56,323 nucleotides of DNA, from the NCBI RefSeq assembly GCF_023715685.1, contig NZ_JAMBOQ010000013.1, positions 1 to 56,323 on the forward strand. Direction: 5' to 3'. Position numbers and translations under genes: made by a program. This document shows positions 51,213-56,323 of this stretch, in pieces. Positions within the stretch are counted from its first letter, which is position 1; every line of letters starts with the position of its first letter. The DNA comes from Priestia aryabhattai (GTDB lineage Bacteria; Bacillota; Bacilli; Bacillales; Bacillaceae_H). The notes under the pieces were generated by a model. The model did no database searches and had not been told where the DNA came from. It saw only the letters and a program-made list of their open reading frames with translations.

Positions 51213-51554
51213 GTATCAAAAGATGAACGTGTAACGGTAAATGTCACGAAAGTCATTGATGGCGACACGTTTGTAGCGGACGTTTCGTTCAATGTACTAG
51301 GCAATGTCTTTGTATTAAAAGAGCAACATTTTCGGATGGAAGGAATCAATGCTCCAGAAAGAAAAGGCGAAACGAAAGAGCTTGGCGAAGCCAGCCGAGC
51401 CTTTTTGGAAAGTGTGATTGGTGGAAAATCGGTTGAAGTGGTTGTTCCAAGCAAGGAAAAGTATGGACGATGGTTGGCGACCGTCTACCTTGGCGATCTC
51501 GATGTAAATGGCTACATGGTCCAACAAGGGTATGCGGTTTTCCGAGAATACTAA
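51195..51554 (+). CDS. Thermonuclease (SNase-like)
   Basis: A 119-residue SNase-fold nuclease without a signal peptide: VIDGDTFVAD, RMEGINAPERKGE (Asn where staphylococcal nuclease has Asp40), EKYGRWLATVYLGD, QQGYAVFREY. The N-terminal MYVNMYVS comes from the hexamer array, so the true start may be the second Met. No good ribosome binding site. It may degrade DNA at lysis or process phage DNA. Confidence 0.82.
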   Translation: MYVNMYVSKDERVTVNVTKVIDGDTFVADVSFNVLGNVFVLKEQHFRMEGINAPERKGETKELGEASRAFLESVIGGKSVEVVVPSKEKYGRWLATVYLGDLDVNGYMVQQGYAVFREY

Positions 51555-51566
51555 GGAGGGATAAAC

Positions 51567-51962
51567 ATGGTGGATGTTTTGCAAGCAATCATGGCGGCCG
51601 CTGAACAAGTATCACAAAATGCAGTCATGGGTGTGAATGGTGAAGTGTATGCGGTGGAACTGACAAATCCGATTGGCTTCACGATGTATATAGGAATGGC
51701 GTTTGTGCTATATGCCATCCGAGAAACAGATGTGATTCCGCTCAAATTTTTGCCGATTGTAGCGATTGTCTTAGGACTGGCTTATTCTAGTTTTGTTGAA
51801 TACCATGCCTTTAATGAAAAAAGCATCGTGGCAGGACTTCGCTTGGCGCTACTTGGCATTGGCTCGGTGGCGACCGTCAAATATTTCTTAGATAAGCCTT
51901 CAAATGGGAATGGCGATGGAAGTAACTCGGCGACCACCTTCTCGAATAGGTTGAAAGAATAG
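51567..51962 (+). CDS. Holin
   Basis: A 131-residue protein with three hydrophobic segments (IGFTMYIGMAFVLYAI, FLPIVAIVLGLAYSSF, ALLGIGSVATVKYFL) and a polar, charged tail. It lies after the endolysin, as in many Bacillus phages. Confidence 0.8.
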   Translation: MVDVLQAIMAAAEQVSQNAVMGVNGEVYAVELTNPIGFTMYIGMAFVLYAIRETDVIPLKFLPIVAIVLGLAYSSFVEYHAFNEKSIVAGLRLALLGIGSVATVKYFLDKPSNGNGDGSNSATTFSNRLKE

Positions 51963-52150
51963 TGGCGAAAACCGTCTATTGCCGATACATCGATGACTTA
52001 GGAAAAGAGGTCGGCTTGACCTTCGCTTACGGAGACGAAAAGATGTTTAATGAATACTGGAAGAGATATAAGCTATCAAAAGACAAGCTTACACAATATA
52101 ACGTATATGAAGGTGGTAAATTAATTTACTCCCTTCACGATGAAGGCTAA
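51962..52150 (+). CDS. Small hypothetical protein
   Basis: A 62-residue soluble protein (YCRYIDDLGKEVGLTFAYGDEKMFNEYWKRY). The GTG start overlaps the holin stop. It ends the late operon; a terminator follows at 52202. Confidence 0.6.
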   Translation: MAKTVYCRYIDDLGKEVGLTFAYGDEKMFNEYWKRYKLSKDKLTQYNVYEGGKLIYSLHDEG

Positions 52151-52201
52151 CTTTACCCCATGCTGTTAGTTACTTTTGTCAAATGAGGAACTCCAACATT
52201 G

Positions 52202-52234
52202 ACCGCTATCCATTTGGGTAGTGGTATTTTTTTT
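52202..52234 (+). terminator. Late operon terminator
   Basis: ACCGCTATCC (52202-52211) pairs with GGGTAGTGGT (52216-52225, two wobbles) and is followed by eight Ts. Confidence 0.8.
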
Positions 52235-52324
52235 ACTAGCGTGAACGCATGGTGAACGGTGAGAAACCTATACGCCACATAGCTTGGCGCAATGACGGCC
52301 ACGTAAAGAAAGGGGAAAAACCAC

Positions 52325-52864
52325 ATGTTCCAAAACAAGAATGTCTACCGTTTAAGTGATGAAAATATGGTCTTTCGTCCACTTTTCTTTTTACAGGAAA
52401 AACTAGACCGAAAAATCAATGCTCGTGTTGTTCAAGATGAGGAGATCGCCAAGGAAAACTATCTGAAAAAGGTGGTCGGCTTTCGTGTGGAAATGGGAGA
52501 GCTCTTAAATGCCACGCGATTACATAAGTACTGGTCTAGTGGTTTACCTGAATCAAAAGAACGAATTCTAGATGAATACGCAGATGGCTTGCATTTTCTT
52601 TTATCTATCGGCGGGGAAAAGAAAGTAGGGGACTTTACCTATCAAGGTTTATATGATGGCGAAATACAGCCACAGGACATCATGTGGCTATGCGATAAGC
52701 TTATGACTATCCCTTGGATGGAAATACGCAAGGAGGACTATTTATTGGGCTTAGAAATGTACTTGAAGTTAGGGGAGCTGCTTCTCTTTACGTGGGAGGA
52801 AATTAGGCAAGCCTACGTAACGAAAAATATTGAAAATCAAGAGAGACAAAATACAGGATATTAA
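52325..52864 (+). CDS. Dimeric dUTPase-like (all-alpha NTP pyrophosphatase)
   Basis: A 179-residue helical protein with the metal-binding pattern EMGELLNATR and LDEYADGLHFLLSIGG, typical of dUTPase_2/MazG-like enzymes. It hydrolyses dUTP and so limits uracil in phage DNA. In staphylococcal systems such dUTPases also act as derepressors. Confidence 0.87.
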   Translation: MFQNKNVYRLSDENMVFRPLFFLQEKLDRKINARVVQDEEIAKENYLKKVVGFRVEMGELLNATRLHKYWSSGLPESKERILDEYADGLHFLLSIGGEKKVGDFTYQGLYDGEIQPQDIMWLCDKLMTIPWMEIRKEDYLLGLEMYLKLGELLLFTWEEIRQAYVTKNIENQERQNTGY

Positions 52865-52918
52865 AAAATGAATACAATAGAAGTGGCAGTGTAATTCAAC
52901 CTCTTAAAGTTTTTTCAG

Positions 52919-52950
52919 ACGCAAACGTAGTGTTTGCGTTTATTTTTTTA
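52919..52950 (+). terminator. Rho-independent terminator
   Basis: ACGCAAAC pairs with GTTTGCGT around a 5-base loop, followed by TTATTTTTTT. It ends the dUTPase transcript. Its stem also resembles the hexamer unit GCAAAC. Confidence 0.85.
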
Positions 52951-52980
52951 TCCATTGTGCAAATTATCTTTATCAAATTG

Positions 52981-53009
52981 TTGCTTGCAGTTAACACAAC
53001 CTCTATAAT
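52981..53009 (+). promoter_or_regulatory. Partition operon promoter
   Basis: TTGCTT, a 17-bp spacer and TATAAT. The predicted start (~53016) is directly followed by the hexamer array at 53021, so a protein bound there could autoregulate the operon. Confidence 0.7.
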
Positions 53010-53020
53010 GGAATAAAAAC

Positions 53021-53032
53021 GTAAACGTAAAC
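53021..53032 (+). repeat. Hexamer pair in the par leader
   Basis: GTAAAC twice in phase, followed by a looser GTAAAT at 53040. It sits between promoter and first gene of the par operon, where centromere sites of type Ib partition systems commonly lie. Confidence 0.75.
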
Positions 53033-53063
53033 ATCAACCGTAAATAGAAAAGGGTGGGTGTTT

Positions 53064-53336
53064 ATGCAAGCTTTATACGAAACAGTAGAAAAAACAGAAA
53101 CAGAGAGAAAACTAGAGTTGTCTTGTGAGTGTTGCGGAGAAAAGATTAAGCGTTGGGATATGGATATGGTTCAGCCATCGGAAGATTCTCTGCTACCAAG
53201 TGACGATTTTAATTTCGCTTGTCCTGTATGTGTGACCGAACGAGGACTTATTCCGCTTCAAACGACCGAAGCCAAAAAATTTCGCATGAGAAATCAGACG
53301 CTTCGAGAAGTACTAGACGAAACTCCAGTTCATTAA
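53064..53336 (+). CDS. Small zinc-ribbon protein
   Basis: A 90-residue protein with two zinc-binding pairs (CECCGEKI and CPVC). ATG 53064 with AGGGTGGG is the start. It is co-transcribed with parA. Unknown role. Confidence 0.6.
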   Translation: MQALYETVEKTETERKLELSCECCGEKIKRWDMDMVQPSEDSLLPSDDFNFACPVCVTERGLIPLQTTEAKKFRMRNQTLREVLDETPVH

Positions 53337-53349
53337 GGAGAGGTGGAGC

Positions 53350-54117
53350 ATGACCAAAGTAATTTGCTTTTCTTTGCAAAAAGGTGGAGTAGCAAAAACG
53401 ACCACAACGAGCATTACCGCTTATTTACTGGCTGAAATGGGTCATAAAGTATTAGCTGTAGATTTTGATTCACAGGGGAATTTAACCGCTATTTTGACAC
53501 AACAAAACATTTATGATTTTACAGGTCGTACCGTTTTAGAAGCCATCAAAGAAGATAATGCAGAGGAATATACGGTAAAGGTAACAGATAATCTACATGT
53601 TCTTCCGGCCAATGATTATCTAGCGACCATTTCTAAATATTTATACCGAGACTATACAGGTGTTCCAGTACGTGCTTTAGAAAAAGCCTTAGAACCGATA
53701 AAGGATCAGTACGATTATATTCTAATTGATACACCGCCGAATTTGGGAGATTTAACAACGAATGCGTTAACCGCTTCTGATTATGTCGTGATTCCGTATG
53801 CTACAGACCAATGGACATTCGATGCGTTATTTCCTTTCATGGAAACCGTTCAATATGTCGAAAAGAATGTCAATCAATCTTTAAAATTTGTAGGGATATT
53901 ACCTCGTATCATCGATAGTCGGGTAGGGGAAACGAAGGACTACTTAGAAGCACTGGATACATATTTCCCAAATAAGCGATTTGAAACAACCATTAAATCG
54001 AATGCTGCGGCTCGTCGCTTGCAGATGTATGGATTCTTTGATAATTCCGAGGTCAATAAAGCCGTTAGACAATACAAACCATTTTTAAAGGAGCTGTTAG
54101 AAAGATGTCAGGAATAA
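53350..54117 (+). CDS. parA: ParA partition ATPase
   Basis: A 255-residue deviant Walker ATPase: QKGGVAKTTTT, DFDSQGN (A'), YDYILIDTPPNLGDL (B). It lacks an N-terminal HTH, so it is type Ib or phage-like and needs a separate DNA-binding partner. It overlaps the ribbon-helix-helix gene by 13 bp. It segregates the plasmid prophage at division. Confidence 0.94.
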   Translation: MTKVICFSLQKGGVAKTTTTSITAYLLAEMGHKVLAVDFDSQGNLTAILTQQNIYDFTGRTVLEAIKEDNAEEYTVKVTDNLHVLPANDYLATISKYLYRDYTGVPVRALEKALEPIKDQYDYILIDTPPNLGDLTTNALTASDYVVIPYATDQWTFDALFPFMETVQYVEKNVNQSLKFVGILPRIIDSRVGETKDYLEALDTYFPNKRFETTIKSNAAARRLQMYGFFDNSEVNKAVRQYKPFLKELLERCQE

Positions 54118-54356
54118 AACCAAATACGCAGAAAACAAATCCATCTGTTCACGATGAAATTGTTCAAACAGAGCAAAACAAACCAGTGAATTTTCCAAAA
54201 ACGAAAAAGAAAAAATGGGAAGACAATTATACGAGAGCGACTGTTTATATTCAGAATGATAGACTTGAGGAACTAAACCGCAGAGCAGGTACAGAAAAAG
54301 GAGAAAAAACCCGTATTGTGAATGAAGCTCTACGTGAATATTTTAAGAACAACTGA
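54105..54356 (+). CDS. Ribbon-helix-helix partition protein (ParB analogue)
   Basis: An 83-residue protein. A basic, flexible N-terminus (~1-40) is followed by the RHH fold (TRATVYIQNDRLEELNRRAG, TRIVNEALREYFK). Size, order and overlap with parA match omega, ParG or AlfB-type centromere-binding proteins, which recognise short tandem repeats of 6-8 bp. The GTAAAC arrays are its most natural target. That match is inference. Confidence 0.82.
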   Translation: MSGIKPNTQKTNPSVHDEIVQTEQNKPVNFPKTKKKKWEDNYTRATVYIQNDRLEELNRRAGTEKGEKTRIVNEALREYFKNN

Positions 54357-54378
54357 CGATTCAGTTAGTTGTTTTTTT
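54348..54378 (+). terminator. Partition operon terminator
   Basis: AACAACTGA pairs with TCAGTTAGTT (one bulge), followed by eight Ts. The stop codon lies inside the stem. Confidence 0.85.
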
Positions 54379-54456
54379 TGCGAAAAGATATAGATGAAAT
54401 ACATGTTCAAAGATATATATACAGTATATGTTTTTGCTGTTACTATAATAGTTACA

Positions 54457-54507
54457 TTAGCAAATTGTTATATATTTATCGAATATATATTCGTATTGTC
54501 TTATAAT
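54457..54507 (+). promoter_or_regulatory. Operator-like dyads before the GAF gene
   Basis: TTAGCA-AAT-TGTTAT (54457) is a degenerate form of the TTAGCA-N3-TGCTAA operator. CGAATATATATTCG (54480-54493) is a perfect 14-bp palindrome, and TATAAT follows at 54502. Confidence 0.45.
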
Positions 54508-54531
54508 GTATTGTAAATGCCTATTATTATA

Positions 54532-54560
54532 GTTACAATATTAGGTAGCCTTGTTATGAT
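54532..54560 (+). promoter_or_regulatory. Extended -10 promoter of the GAF gene
   Basis: GTTACA, a 17-bp spacer and TATGAT with the TGn extension (TGTTATGAT). The leader contains a CGATC/GATCG hairpin. Confidence 0.6.
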
Positions 54561-54626
54561 AGACCAACGATCAGTTTAGATCGGAGTGGGGTAGAGAAAA
54601 AGTAGTAAGGCTTGTAGGGAGGGAAC

Positions 54627-55271
54627 ATGGAAAATTTCGTAGAGTCCTTGGTAGAACACAGATTGAGCAAAGAAGTAAAAGAATTACTTCGACTAAATAA
54701 GTTTCCTGTTCTTGCGAAACAAAACAATGTCCGAGCTCATTTACAAGAGCTATTGCATAAAGGGATTATCCCTAAATCGGATTATTTATTTTTTGAAGCA
54801 CGTATGCTATTGAATGAATATAGCATGAAGATTGAAAAGGAAATTGGATGTGATGGTACTGCATTCATGTTCTATTGTGCGAACGTGAATAAAATGTACT
54901 TTGGAGCAGGTCCGAATTTCCCGTTAGCTATGCGTGAAATCTACAATGATAAACCTCCGGCTTGGGATTTTATTTATTATGATGATGATGTTATCGTCAC
55001 ACAAGACGCACCGAATGATTTACCATTCAAACATCAAGCAAAGACGATAGTAGAAGTGAAAGCCCTAAGTGGATTTTCTCTTTTGTTAAGGGTAGGTGGA
55101 ACCTGTCTTGGGAGCTTTGAGGTACACTGGAATCGAAAGAACGCAGTGAAACCTGGCGATGTAGAATACGTTCGAGAGGAGTTAAAACAGGTATCCAAAG
55201 CTCTTTATAACATTCGTCATGAAATGTTAGACACCCTAAAATCTGAAAAAGTATGTATCGCTTATAGATAA
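54627..55271 (+). CDS. GAF-domain-like sensor protein
   Basis: A 214-residue protein. Residues ~10-70 are helical; ~75-205 have a GAF-like pattern (GCDGTAFMFYCANVNKMYFGAGPNFP ... ALSGFSLLLRVGGTCLGSFEVHW ... DVEYVREELKQVSKALYNI). GAF domains bind small ligands or metals. There is no output domain, so it may act on the convergent XRE repressor or a host partner. The start is set by TAGGGAGGGAAC. The assignment rests on pattern recognition. Confidence 0.6.
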   Translation: MENFVESLVEHRLSKEVKELLRLNKFPVLAKQNNVRAHLQELLHKGIIPKSDYLFFEARMLLNEYSMKIEKEIGCDGTAFMFYCANVNKMYFGAGPNFPLAMREIYNDKPPAWDFIYYDDDVIVTQDAPNDLPFKHQAKTIVEVKALSGFSLLLRVGGTCLGSFEVHWNRKNAVKPGDVEYVREELKQVSKALYNIRHEMLDTLKSEKVCIAYR

Positions 55272-55327
55272 CAGATACATTTCAAATATATGTACGGTAT
55301 GGAACCGGTTGTTCTATTACCCAGTCG

Positions 55328-55357
55328 AAAAGCCACCTCAATCCGAAGTGGCTTTTT
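55328..55357. terminator. Bidirectional terminator
   Basis: AAAAGCCAC pairs with GTGGCTTTT, with a T run on one strand and an A run on the other. It separates the convergent GAF and repressor genes. Confidence 0.85.
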
Positions 55358-55372
55358 ATGACTTCTCGTCGT

Positions 55373-55744
55373 TTAATCATTTACAATGTTCTTTTCTTTG
55401 TTCATTTCGTTTAATTCTTTTTCTTTATCTTTAAATGCATATTCGAGAAAACCTTTTACGATTTGAAGTTCATCTTCATTTAACGGAATCCCATCCCAAT
55501 GAAGTTTGTTTGAATTTAAAATATGACGAATGTTGGATGTGCTTTCATTATCATTACCAAGTAAATCATCAGTAGTTGTATTATACAAATCCGCCAGTTT
55601 TTGGATAATTTTTGGCGCAGGTTTACGAGATTCATTCTCGTAGCAACTAATTGCTGTTCCTGTCATCCCTAAATGATCTCCAACTTCTTTTAACGTCAAT
55701 TTATTCTGTTTTCTCAATTCTTTTAGTCTAGGACCTAACCCCAT
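55373..55744 (-). CDS. XRE-family phage repressor
   Basis: A 123-residue protein. HTH at ~5-60 (LKELRKQNKLTLKEVGDHLGMTGTAISCYENESRKP), then a short C-terminal part (LHWDGIPLNEDELQIVKGFLEYAF) common in Bacillus phage and ICE repressors. There is no peptidase domain, so it is not cleaved by RecA like lambda CI. It faces the abrB-like gene across a ~450-bp control region, the normal place for the immunity repressor. Confidence 0.85.
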   Translation of the reverse strand: MGLGPRLKELRKQNKLTLKEVGDHLGMTGTAISCYENESRKPAPKIIQKLADLYNTTTDDLLGNDNESTSNIRHILNSNKLHWDGIPLNEDELQIVKGFLEYAFKDKEKELNEMNKEKNIVND

Positions 55745-55935
55745 GCCTTCACCTTCCTTATGAACCTCCTTGTGATATGCCTCTTAGCTTATTTTGGTGT
55801 ATATAACGATAAAAGCATTTCCCCTGACACTTCCTTTTTTTATCTTCACAAACCTTTTAATTTATCTGCCAACTTATCATAACACAGTTTATATGCGAAA
55901 AAAGAACTATTGTTTTACAAAATGTTGAATAAGTA

Positions 55936-55965
55936 TTGCAAAAGTTAGCACATTGCTAATATACT
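55936..55965 (+). promoter_or_regulatory. Immunity-region promoter with TTAGCA-N3-TGCTAA operator
   Basis: TTGCAA, an 18-bp spacer and TATACT. The spacer is the perfect dyad TTAGCACATTGCTAA (55945-55959), so repressor binding would shut it off. It faces the abrB-like gene and drives the leader RNA at 55999. Confidence 0.7.
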
Positions 55966-55998
55966 AATACCTGTAAGGGAATTTTTAGTATAGTTAGC

Positions 55999-56132
55999 GA
56001 GCATTTGTAAGACAGGCAGGATACCGTAATCCATTTCTGTCGGGGGAATGATTACCGTAAAAATAAGCTAATTGCTTTCATTCTAACAGAGAATTAAGCA
56101 AAACGCATAGGTTTTCCTGCCTAGAAATGCTC
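55999..56132 (+). ncRNA. Structured leader RNA before the abrB-like gene
   Basis: A three-way junction can be drawn. The closing stem is GAGCATTT (55999-56006) plus AGGCAGGA (56014-56021) with TCCTGCCT (56115-56122) plus AAATGCTC (56125-56132): 16 perfect pairs. Inner hairpin one is TACCGTAATC/GATTACCGTA (56022-56059, one mismatch). Inner hairpin two is GCTT..ATTCT/AGAAT..AAGC (56074-56099). A TGCAAA/TTTGCA hairpin follows before the ribosome binding site. It looks like a riboswitch or protein-binding leader; I do not recognise the family. Confidence 0.55.
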
Positions 56133-56195
56133 TATTATGCAAATTTTGTTTTGCAAATAAGCAAATAGATTTACATATAAGCAAGGAGGATTCTT

Positions 56196-56323
56196 ATGAA
56201 ATCCACAGGAATGGTTCGAAAAGTAGACCAATTAGGAAGAGTTGTTCTTCCGATTGAATTACGCAGAGCGTTAGATTTGAAGACACAAGATTCATTAGAA
56301 ATCTATGTAGACGGAGATCGCGT
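56196..56323 (+). CDS. AbrB-like gene, 5' part (continues at base 1)
   Basis: This is the true start (ATG 56196, with AAGGAGGA at 56183) of the gene whose remainder lies at 1-293. The frame is continuous through the circular junction. Confidence 0.93.
   Translation, partial: MKSTGMVRKVDQLGRVVLPIELRRALDLKTQDSLEIYVDGDR
56197..56323. repeat. Terminal 127-bp duplication (circular overlap)
   Basis: Identical to bases 1-127. The length of 127 bp equals a common assembler k-mer size, so it marks a closed circle rather than a biological terminal repeat. Confidence 0.93.

Noticed and set aside
56197..56323. A second abrB-like gene or a phage terminal repeat
   Set aside because: The copy is identical and exactly 127 bp, and the reading frame runs through the junction. 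An assembly overlap of a circle explains it fully.
1..56323. tRNA or rRNA genes
   Set aside because: I saw no cloverleaf with a conserved T-arm and acceptor stem and no rRNA-like sequence; a tRNAscan run would be needed to exclude a divergent tRNA.

Overview
The window is a complete circular replicon that was cut open: bases 56197-56323 repeat bases 1-127 exactly, so the molecule is about 56,196 bp and the abrB-like gene is split across the two ends. It is best read as a phage-plasmid (extrachromosomal prophage) of a spore-forming Bacillus relative. Reasons: a complete siphovirus morphogenesis and lysis block, a plasmid-type replication initiator, a ParA plus ribbon-helix-helix partition pair, no integrase or att site, strong Gram-positive ribosome binding sites, moderate-to-low GC, and genes typical of Bacillaceae (AbrB, intracellular subtilisin, DUF421, SPOR-amidase). 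Almost every gene is on the plus strand; only a toxin-antitoxin pair and the XRE repressor are on the minus strand.

Layout. 0-4.3 kb: AbrB-like regulator, replication initiator with a candidate origin inside the gene, and three DNA-binding or phage proteins. 4.3-12.7 kb: accessory region with an amidoligase, DUF3846, a Cas4/RecB-like nuclease, a HigBA-like toxin-antitoxin pair, a gamma-glutamylcyclotransferase, a membrane-anchored protein, an Ltp-type superinfection-exclusion protein, a small ribbon-helix-helix protein and a long non-coding stretch. 12.7-20.1 kb: lytic DNA metabolism and control (ERF recombinase, SSB, HNH, DnaD-like and DnaC-like proteins, sigma factor, RusA, ArpU/RinA-like regulator, intracellular subtilisin). 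20.1-24.3 kb: a promoter and structured RNA, then ParB-like protein, sodium:solute symporter, PAPS-reductase-like IbrA and ParB-like IbrB. 24.3-45.5 kb: terminase, portal-MuF fusion, protease, an inserted PP-loop / class II amidotransferase / cupin cassette, major capsid, connectors, large repeat fibre, tail tube, frameshifted tail chaperones, tape measure and Dit. 45.5-52.2 kb: tail-lysin/fibre, DUF421, amidase, nuclease and holin. 52.3-56.2 kb: dUTPase, partition operon, GAF-domain protein, XRE repressor and control region.

The most striking signal is not a gene. About 18 clusters of a phase-locked 6-bp unit GTAAAC (or its inverse GTTTAC, sometimes joined as the palindrome GTTTACGTAAAC) are scattered round the circle, between genes and also inside at least three coding sequences. 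A second family, the near-palindrome TACGTSACGTA, lies between the -35 and -10 of several accessory-region promoters. A third, TTAGCA-N3-TGCTAA, marks the immunity and ssb promoters. Together they suggest layered replicon-wide control; the hexamers may also form a distributed centromere for the ParA/ribbon-helix-helix pair, by analogy with the delta-omega system of plasmid pSM19035. A second candidate novelty is a set of small-molecule enzymes (amidoligase, cyclotransferase, PP-loop ATPase, class II amidotransferase, cupin, symporter, IbrA/IbrB), part of it embedded in the capsid operon.
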